DNA of 64,000 nucleotides from Mesorhizobium sp. AR07 (GTDB lineage Bacteria > Pseudomonadota > Alphaproteobacteria > Rhizobiales > Rhizobiaceae). The position numbers were made by a program, and so were the translations under genes. The DNA lies in assembly GCF_024746815.1 (NCBI RefSeq), contig NZ_CP080525.1:2046001-2110000 (forward strand), in the 5' to 3' direction. Each line of letters starts with the position of its first letter. The first letter of the stretch is position 1. The notes beneath the pieces were generated by a model. It had not been told where the DNA came from, made no database searches, and worked only from the letters and a program-made list of their open reading frames with translations. Below, piece after piece: positions 14,951-22,303 of this stretch.

Positions 14951-15006
14951 GGGTGGCTCCTCGTTTGGGGTCGGAGTTTGGTATGATGGCTCGGGCCTTG
15001 CAGGAC

Positions 15007-15192
15007 TTGGGTTCCTCGCCCCCGCAGAGCGGGGGAGAGGTGGCCGCGAAGCGGTCGGAGAGGGGGCAGCGCGGCGAATCGTGGTCTGGTGCCTTATCCC
15101 TCAGCCCGCTTTGACTCACTGAGGTTGCCCCCTCTCCGTCTCGGCTGGGCCGAGCCACCTCTCCCCACTCCGTGGGGCGAGGAACCCAGGTT
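15007..15192. repeat. Inverted pair of REP-like elements, type 2
   Basis: GGTTCCTCGCCCCCGCAGAG and its GGGGGAGAGGTGGC continuation (15007-15074) recur inverted at 15119-15192 as GCCACCTCTCCCC ... GGGGCGAGGAACC. The 45 bases between are unique. Confidence 0.65.
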
Positions 15193-15313
15193 CTTGAGCG
15201 CCGCCCTTCTGGCGAGCAGCTCGCGGATGGCGCGGCGCTCGCGCAGTTCGATGCAGAGCTGGGCGCTGGAGGGCGCTGCCGGGGCGCGCCGCAGCCCCCG
15301 CATCCGGGCCGAT

Positions 15314-15338
15314 GGAACCAGAGCGAATTCGCGACGTT
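15314..15338 (+). promoter_or_regulatory. EcfG-type promoter of the DUF982 gene
   Basis: GGAAC, exactly 16 bases, CGTT, ending 32 bases before the ATG at 15371: an exact general-stress promoter consensus. Confidence 0.7.
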
Positions 15339-15370
15339 ATGCGGCGTCCATCAACACGGGAGACATGTCG

Positions 15371-15652
15371 ATGACAGCCTTCATGCCGGTTACCCTGCGC
15401 TTTTGCGACAACAGAACCATGCTGGTCGGTTCGGTGGCCGCGGCCGCGACAGCACTTGGCCTGCAATGGCCTGACAAGACAGCACCCGCCTATGTCGAGG
15501 CGGCCCGGCTCGTCGCGCTCGCCGTCGATGGCACTTGCAGCCAGCGCATCGCCTTCGACGCCCTCACCAGGGCGGCCAGGCAACAGAACATACTGGTTGC
15601 CAGACCCAAGAGCCGCGCCCATGATTGGCTGGACGCCGTGGCCAGTTCGTGA
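15371..15652 (+). CDS. DUF982-type small protein
   Basis: 93 aa. Pattern of DUF982: a beta-rich start (VTLRFCDNRTMLVGSV), the helix AAAATALGLQWPDKTAPAY with W-P, a central helix EAARLVALAVDGTCSQRIA and ALTRAARQQNILV. GGGAG eight bases before the ATG at 15371 fixes the start; an ATG six bases earlier would be too close. The EcfG promoter makes it a likely general-stress gene. The function of the family is unknown. Confidence 0.65.
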   Translation: MTAFMPVTLRFCDNRTMLVGSVAAAATALGLQWPDKTAPAYVEAARLVALAVDGTCSQRIAFDALTRAARQQNILVARPKSRAHDWLDAVASS

Positions 15653-15751
15653 GGACCGCGAGCCGGCCAAAAATGTGATGCAACCGCCTGGCAGCGTGGC
15701 GCGTTGATCATAGCGAGGTTTCATGCCTCGCGCAGAGTGAAGGTGAACGCC

Positions 15752-16069
15752 GTGGGTACGATGAAGACCGGAGTGCCGCTCAAGGTGCGGATGGACGGCC
15801 AGATCGAAGAGATCGACAGTGTCAGCGAGGCCGCCGACTTCCTGAAGCGCTGGCCGGTAGAGCGGCGCGGCCATGTCTACCGCAGCGCCCTCAACGCCTG
15901 CAGCGCCGCCATTGCCGCGCAGATTTCCGAATCCGACGCCATGAAAGTGTTCACCGGCTTTGCCCGGGTGGCCGACATCCTGGTCGCCGAAGGTGGGCCG
16001 GCCATGATGCTCGAGGCCAGGACGGTGCAAAGCCGCATGCCCAAGCAAGGCCGCCAGGCGCCGAAATAG
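15752..16069 (+). CDS. DUF982-type small protein
   Basis: 105 aa. PLKVRMDGQIEEIDSVSEAA, then DFLKRWP (conserved W-P), YRSALNACSAAIAAQIS and FTGFARVADILV fit DUF982, with a basic tail. The start is uncertain: GTG 15752 follows AAGG, ATG 15761 has no clear site. A weak EcfG-like box (GCAAC-N17-CGTT) lies at 15680-15705. It is the second DUF982 gene in tandem here and the third in the window. Confidence 0.6.
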   Translation: MGTMKTGVPLKVRMDGQIEEIDSVSEAADFLKRWPVERRGHVYRSALNACSAAIAAQISESDAMKVFTGFARVADILVAEGGPAMMLEARTVQSRMPKQGRQAPK

Positions 16070-16148
16070 GGTTGCGGCGCTTTCGTTTTTGGCTTGATTC
16101 ATCTCAGATCCTCGCGGGTCGCTCATTGGTTTGGTTGCTGCGTCAGCG

Positions 16149-16245
16149 TCGCCCTCATCCGCTTGGGAGGGAGAAGGATTAAGCTCCGCGCCGACGTCCC
16201 CCTCTCCCCGTCCCTATACGGGGTGAGGGTGAGGGGCAGCGCCTG
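16149..16245. repeat. REP-like mosaic element
   Basis: CCCTCATCCGCTTGGGAGGG is followed by CCCCCTCTCCCCGTCCCTAT, then ACGGGGTGAGGGTGAGGGGC. Parts recur at 14198, 16309 and 51278. Confidence 0.6.
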
Positions 16246-16308
16246 CGCCTTGGTAAGTGGCGTCTGACTGACGTTCCAAGTCACAAGCTGAGCTCTCAAT
16301 TCTGCTAC

Positions 16309-16378
16309 GCCGGCACCGCCCCTCATCCGCCTGCCGGCACCTTCTCCCCGTATAGTGACGGGGAGAAGGGATGCTCAC
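16309..16378. repeat. REP-like palindrome overlapping a gene end
   Basis: CCCCTCATCCGCCTGCCGGC, then CCTTCTCCCCGTATAGTGAC and GGGGAGAAGG. It supplies the last codons and the stop of the GcrA-like gene. Confidence 0.65.
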
Positions 16379-17084
16379 CCGGCGTCGCTTCAAAAACGCG
16401 CCGGCGGAAGCGGGCCTGGTGGTAGGTGCAATAGCTTTTCAGCGCCCTGGTGCGCATGCCGCAGCACAGCATGTCGGCGCCCGGCCGGCCGCCCGGCGCA
16501 TCCCCCTCTTCGGCAATGGACTTGTCGGGATCCTCTTCCAGCGTCAGGTCCAGCGGCGCGCGGCAGCGGCCGAACAGGCAGTCGATGAAGCGCATCGCCA
16601 CGCCATGCGGCTGGCGGCCGATGACCGTCCGTCGCGGCACCGGCACCTCTAGGCGATAGGCTTCGCCATCGGCGATCAGCACGCCCTCCTCGCGCCCAAG
16701 CAGGCGCGGCGGCAGCCAGGCCGGCGGCGGTTCGCGCCTCAGTCGGGCGGCCGCCTTGCGCACGCCGGCGCCGCTGGCGGCGACCGCATCGACCTCCCCG
16801 GCAGGCGCCTTGGCGGTGGCCCTGCCCTTTGCCAATGTCCCACTCGCGCGCTTGCGCTTGCCCGCCGCGCGTTCGCCCGCTGCCTGTCCGGCTGCCCCCG
16901 GCGCACCTCTGGCAAAACCGATCGCGCACAGCATGGCGTTGCGGTGCACGATGCCGATGATGGCGTTGCGCGAGACCGCACTGCCGCGCAGCGCGCTGAA
17001 TGCCGCTGCGATCTTCGCGGCGGAAAGCCCGTCCTTCAGCCAGCGGGCGATCTCTTGCAATTCCGTGTCGCTGTAGCTTGCCAT
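16323..17084 (-). CDS. GcrA-like regulator
   Basis: 253 aa. The N-terminus (ELQEIARWLKDGLSAAKIAA, AVSRNAIIGIVHRNAML) matches the DNA-binding part of GcrA, the alphaproteobacterial cell-cycle regulator that acts with sigma-70 on methylated promoters. The C-terminus keeps GcrA-style cysteines and aromatic end (FIDCLFGRCRAPL, CCGMRTRALKSYCTYHQARF). The middle is an Ala/Lys/Arg-rich linker. GGAGG six bases before the ATG at 17084 fixes the start. The protein is longer than classical GcrA (about 170-180 aa), so it is probably a paralog. Its last about 16 residues come from a REP element. Confidence 0.7.
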   Translation of the reverse strand: MASYSDTELQEIARWLKDGLSAAKIAAAFSALRGSAVSRNAIIGIVHRNAMLCAIGFARGAPGAAGQAAGERAAGKRKRASGTLAKGRATAKAPAGEVDAVAASGAGVRKAAARLRREPPPAWLPPRLLGREEGVLIADGEAYRLEVPVPRRTVIGRQPHGVAMRFIDCLFGRCRAPLDLTLEEDPDKSIAEEGDAPGGRPGADMLCCGMRTRALKSYCTYHQARFRRRVFEATPGEHPFSPSLYGEKVPAGG

Positions 17085-17213
17085 CCGAGGCCTCCATCCA
17101 AAGTTCTGCCTTCGGCCGGTCGCCGTCAGGCAAGCGTCAAGGTTCGGCCACCGGGCCGCGGTCAGGGTTGTCTTGTTCGAGGGCCGGCTGGCGCCGGCTC
17201 GGCCGGCCAAGCC

Positions 17214-17624
17214 TCAGTCCGATTGGGCTCGCCGCCCGGCCGGTTCAACGAGGCGCGAAAGCAGCACCTCGGCCGTCTTTCTGTCGGGGGCGGAAACCGC
17301 CCTGCCCGTCAGCGGGTCGAACAGGATGACGGTGCCGTCCTGCGTGCGGATGCACGATCGGGCAGAGGAACCAGCAGAATCCGGGCCAGCGCCATCGCGG
17401 TCGAATTGGGGGCCGGAGCCGCAGGGAGCGGCGGCTCCGGCCGTTCCGGCCGCCGGTGACGGGCTGACCGGACCAGAGGCAATCAAGCAAGGAGCCTCGG
17501 GCTTCGCCCCGGCCGGGGAGGAGGACGGCCGGGACGGAAGGGAATGGGCGGCGGTGACAGTCGCCGGATGCGCCTCATGGGAGGCCGGCGCCACGGCGCC
17601 AAGGAAGCTGGACAGGTTTTGCAT
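17214..17624 (-). CDS. Ala/Pro/Ser-rich hypothetical protein
   Basis: 136 aa. A low-complexity, probably disordered N-terminal two thirds is followed by an ordered-looking end (TQDGTVILFDPLTGRAVS, KTAEVLLSRLVEPA). It is divergent from the S24 repressor. The ATG at 17624 has no ribosome site and lies only six bases from the repeated element at 17631, so a leaderless transcript or another start is possible. No family recognised. Confidence 0.45.
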   Translation of the reverse strand: MQNLSSFLGAVAPASHEAHPATVTAAHSLPSRPSSSPAGAKPEAPCLIASGPVSPSPAAGTAGAAAPCGSGPQFDRDGAGPDSAGSSARSCIRTQDGTVILFDPLTGRAVSAPDRKTAEVLLSRLVEPAGRRAQSD

Positions 17625-17630
17625 GACCGT

Positions 17631-17654
17631 ATATAAGCATAACTCAAAAATTGA
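17631..17654 (-). promoter_or_regulatory. 24-bp element shared with 18876
   Basis: The minus strand carries TGAGTTATGCTTATAT, preceded by TCAATTTT. It matches 18876-18899 at 23 of 24 positions. It sits between the S24 repressor and gene 17214. Confidence 0.6.
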
Positions 17655-17698
17655 TGCAAGCCATTCTTTCATGGACGAGAGCCGCTTTCATCGCTCAC

Positions 17699-18403
17699 AT
17701 GGGCGCCATGGCAAAAACGGAACTGTCGATCAAGGTTGGGGCGGCGATCCGCCAGGCGCGCAAGCAGCGCGGCCTGGTCATGCGCCACATTGCCGAGCAC
17801 AACGACACCGATGTCGCCGCTGTCGGCAATTGGGAAACCGGCCGCAACCTGCCCAAGACCGAGAACCTTTTGAAGACCGCCGCCTTCCTGCGCGTCGACC
17901 CGGTGGCCCTGGGCAAGGGCGAGGTCGTTTTCCTCGACGAGGCCGGCTCGGTCGCCGACGCCGAGATCGTCACCGATGCCGCTCCCCTGCCCGCCGGGCC
18001 GATGGATATCGAACTGCTCGGCGCGGCGGTCGGCGGCGACGATGGCGACTTCACCTTCAACGGCGAGGTCGCCGGCTACGTCCAGCGCCCGCCCGGCATC
18101 GCGCATCTGCGCAAGGTATTTGCGCTGCATGTGCTTTCCGATTCCATGGTGCCGCGCTACGAGCCGGGCGAAATGCTCTACTGCGGTGGCCGCGACGCCG
18201 TGCCCGGCGACCATGTGGTGATCGAGACCTTTCCAGAAGAAAACGAGCGCAACGGCAAGGCCTTCATCAAGAAGTTGGCCAAGCGCACCGCCGCGGAACT
18301 GGTGGTCGAACAGTACAATCCGCCGAAGACGCTGACCTTCAACCGCTATGCCATCAAACACGTCTGGCGGGTGATTCCGCTGAAGGAGTTGCTGGGGTAT
18401 TAG
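17699..18403 (+). CDS. XRE-S24 (LexA/CI-like) repressor
   Basis: 234 aa. Residues about 10-65 are an XRE helix-turn-helix (AAIRQARKQRGLVMRHIAEH, AVGNWETGRNLPKTENLL). Residues about 125-230 are an S24-type domain: SDSMVPRYEPGEML has the catalytic Ser, GKAFIKKL the catalytic Lys, and YAIKHVWRVIPLKELLGY the end. Such repressors control phage or damage-response genes and inactivate by self-cleavage, or act without it. Starts at 17699 or 17708 are possible; both lack a strong ribosome site. No prophage genes are nearby. Confidence 0.8.
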   Translation: MGAMAKTELSIKVGAAIRQARKQRGLVMRHIAEHNDTDVAAVGNWETGRNLPKTENLLKTAAFLRVDPVALGKGEVVFLDEAGSVADAEIVTDAAPLPAGPMDIELLGAAVGGDDGDFTFNGEVAGYVQRPPGIAHLRKVFALHVLSDSMVPRYEPGEMLYCGGRDAVPGDHVVIETFPEENERNGKAFIKKLAKRTAAELVVEQYNPPKTLTFNRYAIKHVWRVIPLKELLGY

Positions 18404-18408
18404 GGGAG

Positions 18409-18450
18409 GGAGAAGATCTTCCTTCTCCCCCTGTGGGAGAAGGCAAAACG
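18409..18450. repeat. Short REP-like palindrome
   Basis: Nested inverted segments GGGAGAAG / CTTCTCCC and CCTTCTCCC / GGGAGAAGG directly after the S24 gene; may act as a terminator for it. Confidence 0.5.
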
Positions 18451-18470
18451 AGCGTCACCGCCCCCACTTC

Positions 18471-18773
18471 TCAAGCCCGCTTCGATCCCTCCAGCGGAAC
18501 CTCTCGGTCGCTTAGCATCTGGGCTTCGCTGCGCACGCGCTGGCGCTCGTCGATGAACGCTGCCTGGATCGAAACAGCCGCGCCCGGCAGCCCGTCGGCG
18601 CGGCAGGCGGAGCAGACGATGCGCCCTGAAAGGGCCGCCAGCGGCGTATTCCCGGTCACCCCGAACCGCTTTAGCTGATCGGGCCGCCACCACCTGTTGC
18701 GGCCGCAATCGGCGCACTCGACCGATATCGAGGCGACATGCGCGATCACTGGTTCCTTGCCTGGCAATGCCAT
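18471..18773 (-). CDS. Zinc-ribbon hypothetical protein
   Basis: 100 aa. C-x2-C (ECADCGRNRWW) and C-x2-C (IVCSACRADG) about 31 residues apart form a plausible zinc ribbon. A helical tail (FIDERQRVRSEAQML) follows. GAGGAGG four bases before the ATG is a strong ribosome site. It is convergent with the S24 repressor. No family recognised; a nucleic-acid-binding role is inference. Confidence 0.6.
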   Translation of the reverse strand: MALPGKEPVIAHVASISVECADCGRNRWWRPDQLKRFGVTGNTPLAALSGRIVCSACRADGLPGAAVSIQAAFIDERQRVRSEAQMLSDREVPLEGSKRA

Positions 18774-18875
18774 CGCCCCTCCTCGCTATTTGTTCCTTGT
18801 TTGTTCACATATTCGTGTGTTTTCAGCCCGAAGTCGAGTCGAACCCATCAAAGATTTCCAAAAGTTTTTCTTCTG

Positions 18876-18917
18876 TCAATTTATGAGTTATGCTTATATT
18901 AACTCACAAATGTGAGT
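18876..18917 (+). promoter_or_regulatory. Repeat element plus palindrome upstream of gene 18959
   Basis: TCAATTTATGAGTTATGC and TTATAT (18876-18899) repeat the element at 17631. ACTCACAAATGTGAGT at 18902-18917 is a palindrome with 7-bp arms. GAGTTA (18885) also pairs with TAACTC (18900-18905). Likely operator for the nearby S24 repressor (inference). Confidence 0.6.
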
Positions 18918-18958
18918 CGGGGCGCGAACCGCCTGCCGCATCGAACCCGGGAGCGACG

Positions 18959-19339
18959 ATGGAAGCCCTAGCCGCCGACCTCGCTTGTGCCTGCGGCTAC
19001 ACCGGCGACAGCCCTGCTCTGCTCGAAGCTTTCGAGGCGATCCGCCGCAACGGCATCGCCCACACCCGCCAGGATCATCTCAGGCGCAAGGCGGTCATCG
19101 ACGCGTTGAAGCCGTCGGAGATGCTGTTCCTGGCGGCGATCGGCCCGGCGCTGTCGGCGGAAGAAGCCCTCGAGGACGCCGCCCGCTTCATCGCCTTCTG
19201 GCGCAACATGCCGCGCTGGCGCCAGGAGCGGCGCCTGCCCGACCTCATCAGAGCCAAACAGCAGCGTTTGGTAGCGCGCTTCTTTCGCCGTCACAGTCAC
19301 CGGCTCTGGGCGCTGGAAGTTGAGAAGCGGTTCGCGTAG
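18959..19339 (+). CDS. Hypothetical helical protein
   Basis: 126 aa, no membrane segment. It contains ALLEAFEAIRRNGIAHTRQD, a central FLAAIGPALSAEEALEDAAR and a basic Trp-containing C-terminal half (FWRNMPRWRQERRLP, RFFRRHSHRLWALEVEKRF). The ATG follows GGGAGCGACG. Its promoter carries the palindrome and the repeat shared with the S24 repressor region, so the two are probably co-regulated. No family recognised. Confidence 0.55.
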   Translation: MEALAADLACACGYTGDSPALLEAFEAIRRNGIAHTRQDHLRRKAVIDALKPSEMLFLAAIGPALSAEEALEDAARFIAFWRNMPRWRQERRLPDLIRAKQQRLVARFFRRHSHRLWALEVEKRFA

Positions 19340-19345
19340 CGTCCG

Positions 19346-19370
19346 AAAAGGCCAATTGACTGGCTTTTCG
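19346..19370 (+). terminator. Hairpin after gene 18959
   Basis: GAAAAGGCCA and TGGCTTTTC form a nearly perfect stem around ATTGAC, with Ts in the 3' arm. Likely terminator. Confidence 0.5.
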
Positions 19371-19419
19371 AGCTTCGAACGCCCTGAGCCTGCGAAGGGC
19401 GGGGCATGCGCCGGCTCTG

Positions 19420-19644
19420 GTGGCCACTTCTCCCCTTGTGAGCCTGGACCAGCCAATTTGCGGGTTCGAGGTGCCGCCGGACCAGATCAGTGGCGCCAGC
19501 CTGCTGGTCGCCGCGCGCCAGTTCGGCCCGCTCGACGCCCAGGCCCGCATCAGCCTCGATGCGCTGCAACCGGTGCCGATGGCCAGCCGGCGGACGTGCT
19601 GCCGCAATACGATCTGGACGCGCAACCGTAGGGAGGAAATCTAA
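19420..19644 (+). CDS. Possible small protein or gene remnant
   Basis: A GTG-started frame of 74 aa with very G/C-rich third positions (FEVPPDQISGASLLVAARQF, GPLDAQARISLDALQPVP). There is no ribosome site, and the basic end (CCRNTIWTRNRREEI) looks like read-through. It may be the relic of a larger gene. No family recognised. Confidence 0.3.
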   Translation: MATSPLVSLDQPICGFEVPPDQISGASLLVAARQFGPLDAQARISLDALQPVPMASRRTCCRNTIWTRNRREEI

Positions 19645-20264
19645 CTGCCCATGGCCTGTCGCAGCAACGCAATCACGTCCGCGACAGAAGGACCTTCGAT
19701 GGGTGGCGGATCGGCCCGCTCACAAAATTCCCTCCAGATGAACAGCGTGAGTTCCGCGCCATCGGTACCCGGTTCACTCGATGCTTCAGCAAACTGTTCA
19801 AGGGCTCGATATCGATGGTCGGACCAAAAGAGCCGTTCGACCCAGTCATAGACAGGTATCAGGTGAAAATGGATCGGATGACCGGGAGAGTGGCCGTAGC
19901 GACTGATGTAGAGCCGGTTAGGCCGCAGACGCGACTGCAACGCCTTCTGCGTTTGCGCAAGCAGCGGGCCTAATTCGGCCAGAGCCTCTTGCGGCAGTTC
20001 CGAGAGGTCGTTGGTCGGCAGCTTGGAACCAAGCATCAGATATCCGGGCAGAGCCGAGTCAGTCCGGTGGCTAAGGAGCCAGAAATCCGTCGCGGAAATT
20101 TGGAGCGGTTGGGGAATCTGCAAAATCTGTTCTCCGATCCAGGGAACTCGACCGTTTGTCTCGGTTAAAACGCAAAGCAATTCCGGGAAGCGCGTGTAGC
20201 AGTTTGCGTCCGGAACTACCAACTGAGCAGGACCGATGGAAAGGCATGACCGCAGTTTCGACAA
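19641..20264 (-). CDS. HIT-like family protein
   Basis: 207 aa. The block HPIHFHLIPVYDWV resembles the H-x-H-x-H catalytic motif of histidine triad hydrolases/transferases (here H-P-I-H-F-H). Upstream, ISATDFWLLSHRTDSALPGY and ELGPLLAQTQKALQSRL fit the HIT core. HIT enzymes split nucleoside phosphoramidates or dinucleotides. Codon third positions are less G/C-rich than in neighbours. The TTG start at 20264 is weak, and it abuts the divergent frame at 20265. Confidence 0.6.
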   Translation of the reverse strand: MSKLRSCLSIGPAQLVVPDANCYTRFPELLCVLTETNGRVPWIGEQILQIPQPLQISATDFWLLSHRTDSALPGYLMLGSKLPTNDLSELPQEALAELGPLLAQTQKALQSRLRPNRLYISRYGHSPGHPIHFHLIPVYDWVERLFWSDHRYRALEQFAEASSEPGTDGAELTLFIWREFCERADPPPIEGPSVADVIALLRQAMGS

Positions 20265-20507
20265 ATGTCACACGCGCCGCCGGAGACGAGCCCGAGAAAA
20301 AAGCGCCAGCGCAGTTTTATCGCGCTTGCCATCCTGCTGCCGTTGACGCTTGCCGAAACCAGGTATGACAGCGTCCGTGAATGGCTGCACGGCCGAGACC
20401 TCATCGCCCACGATGTCGCCTTTGGCCAAAGCCTGCCGTTTAACGGCAACGACTGGCGGCTGGCCGATCTGCGCAGCGGCAAGGCCGGGCGCTTGCCCGC
20501 TTTCTAG
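20265..20507 (+). pseudogene. Truncated membrane-anchored protein
   Basis: 80 codons. A basic start, one membrane segment (FIALAILLPLTLAETRY) and an ordered region (YDSVREWLHGRDLIAHDVAF, GNDWRLADLRSG) end abruptly at AGRLPAF. The downstream sequence to 20640 shows no continuation with a start. It looks like the N-terminal fragment of a larger exported protein. No family recognised. Confidence 0.35.
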
Positions 20508-20680
20508 CAAAGCTCGCCTGTTTTGCAACCGGGCCTGGACGTGCGGCGGCGAGACCGTGCATCCTCGTTCTTCGGGATTCATGATCGGGATAAGGCGAGC
20601 CCCATTGCGGCCCTCATTTCGTCGGATTGATGGGCCTGAGTGGGCTTGAAGAAATTCATCCGTGGCCGGAAGGATCTGAC

Positions 20681-21259
20681 ATGAAACGCCTTGTTCTCGC
20701 AGCCCTGTGGATGATGGCGCTTGCCTTGTCGGCCCATGCCGCCTCTGACGCCACGACCGGGTTGGCCGACGCCACGGTGCTGATCGTGCGTCATGGCGAA
20801 AAGCCCGACAGCGGCACCGGCCTGTCGCCCGCGGGTGAAGCCCGCGCCAACGCCTATGTCGCTTACTTTCAGCCTTTCATGCTCGACGGCGTGCCGTTCC
20901 GGCCCGATGTGCTGGTGGCCAGTGCCGATTCCAAGAACAGCGCGCGCGAGCGGCTGACGCTGTCGCCGCTCAGCAAAGCGCTGAAACTGCCCATCGACCA
21001 GCGTTTCGCCGACAAGGATGTCAAAGGCCTCGTTGCCGCTCTCGCCAGCGAAAGCCATGGCAAGTCGATCCTGATCGCCTGGCATCACGGCGAGTTGGCG
21101 AAGCTCATCAAGGCCTTCGGCGCCGACCCCAAGGCGCTGCTGCCGAACGGCAAATGGCCGGACGACGTCTTCAACTGGGTGGTGGTGCTGCGCTTCGACC
21201 ACGCCGGCCAGCTTGTGCCCGGCTCGGCGCGCATCATCGAGGAAAAGCTGCCGGGCTAA
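20681..21259 (+). CDS. Exported histidine phosphatase family protein
   Basis: 192 aa with a signal peptide (residues 1-21, AALWMMALALSAHAA). VLIVRHGEKPD is the RHG catalytic motif of the histidine phosphatase superfamily, and WHHGEL supplies the second conserved His. The enzyme forms a phospho-His on a periplasmic substrate, not identifiable here. GGAAGGATCTGAC before the ATG fixes the start. It is convergent with the sugar permease gene. Confidence 0.8.
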   Translation: MKRLVLAALWMMALALSAHAASDATTGLADATVLIVRHGEKPDSGTGLSPAGEARANAYVAYFQPFMLDGVPFRPDVLVASADSKNSARERLTLSPLSKALKLPIDQRFADKDVKGLVAALASESHGKSILIAWHHGELAKLIKAFGADPKALLPNGKWPDDVFNWVVVLRFDHAGQLVPGSARIIEEKLPG

Positions 21260-21286
21260 CGGGCGCGACTTTCCTTCTCTGAACGG

Positions 21287-22303
21287 TCACCGTCTCACGC
21301 GCGATTTCAGAAACCGGTCGAACGCCACCGCCAGGATCAGGATCAGGCCGATGACGATGCTTTGCGTGTAGGATGACACGTTGTTGAACTGCAGCCCGTT
21401 CTGCAGCACGCCGATCAGGGCCGCACCCACCACCGTGCCGCCGACCGAGCCGATGCCGCCGAACAGCGAAGTGCCGCCGATGACCACGGCCGAGATCACC
21501 GTCAGTTCGTAACCGATGCCGGCCACCGCTTCCGAGGAATTCAGCCGCGCCGACAGCACGAAGGCGGCGAGCCCAGCGAAGAAGCCGACGATGACATAGA
21601 CCGAGACCAGGATGCGGTCGACGCGCAGGCCAGACAGCCGTGCCGCCTCGGCATTGCCGCCGACGGCATAGACGGCGCGCCCGTAGCGCGTGTAGCGCAG
21701 CACGATGTGGCACAGGATCGCCGCAATCGCGAAGATGAGCGCCGGCACCGGCACCGGGCCGATGAGGCCGGTGCCGAACCAGCGCATCGAGGCGTCGAAG
21801 CCGGAGATCGGGCCGCCATTGGAGATGGTCAGCGTCAGCCCGCGAAACACCGTAAGCCCGCCCAGCGTGACGACGAAGGGCGGCACTTTCAGCCGGGTGA
21901 TGACAAGCCCCTGCACGCCGCCTGCCGCGGCGCCGACCACGACAGCGGCGAGCAGCGCGGCAAACCAACCATAGCCCTGCGTGCCCGTGGTCGACAGCGA
22001 CAGCGTGTTGGCTGTGCCGCCCTTGGCGACCACGGCGGCGACCATGCCGCAGAAGGCGAGCAGCGAGCCTACCGACAGGTCGATGCCGGCGGTGAGGATG
22101 ACGAAGGTCATGCCGAGCGCGATCAGCCCGGTGATCGAGATCTGCCGCGTGATGTTGAACAGGTTGATCGGGTCGATGAAGCTCGGCTTCAGCACGGTGA
22201 AGACGACGACCAAAGCGGCCAGGAACAGCAGCGGCCCAAAGCTCATCAGCAGCCGCGCGATGTTGACGCCGCCACGCTGGTTCTGTTCTCCCGCCACGCT
22301 CAT
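21287..22303 (-). CDS. Ribose-type sugar ABC transporter, permease
   Basis: 338 aa, eight to ten membrane segments. Signature ALGMTFVILTAGIDLSVGSL and GRAVYAVGGNAEAARLSGL match RbsC/XylH-like permeases of the CUT2 class. Its ATG overlaps the stop of the ATPase gene by four bases, so translation is coupled. It forms the inner-membrane channel of an importer with the two genes upstream. The sugar cannot be told from sequence. Confidence 0.9.
   Translation of the reverse strand: MSVAGEQNQRGGVNIARLLMSFGPLLFLAALVVVFTVLKPSFIDPINLFNITRQISITGLIALGMTFVILTAGIDLSVGSLLAFCGMVAAVVAKGGTANTLSLSTTGTQGYGWFAALLAAVVVGAAAGGVQGLVITRLKVPPFVVTLGGLTVFRGLTLTISNGGPISGFDASMRWFGTGLIGPVPVPALIFAIAAILCHIVLRYTRYGRAVYAVGGNAEAARLSGLRVDRILVSVYVIVGFFAGLAAFVLSARLNSSEAVAGIGYELTVISAVVIGGTSLFGGIGSVGGTVVGAALIGVLQNGLQFNNVSSYTQSIVIGLILILAVAFDRFLKSRVRR

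Noticed and set aside
17699..18403. S24 repressor as marker of a prophage
   Set aside because: No integrase, structural, lysis or replication genes nearby.
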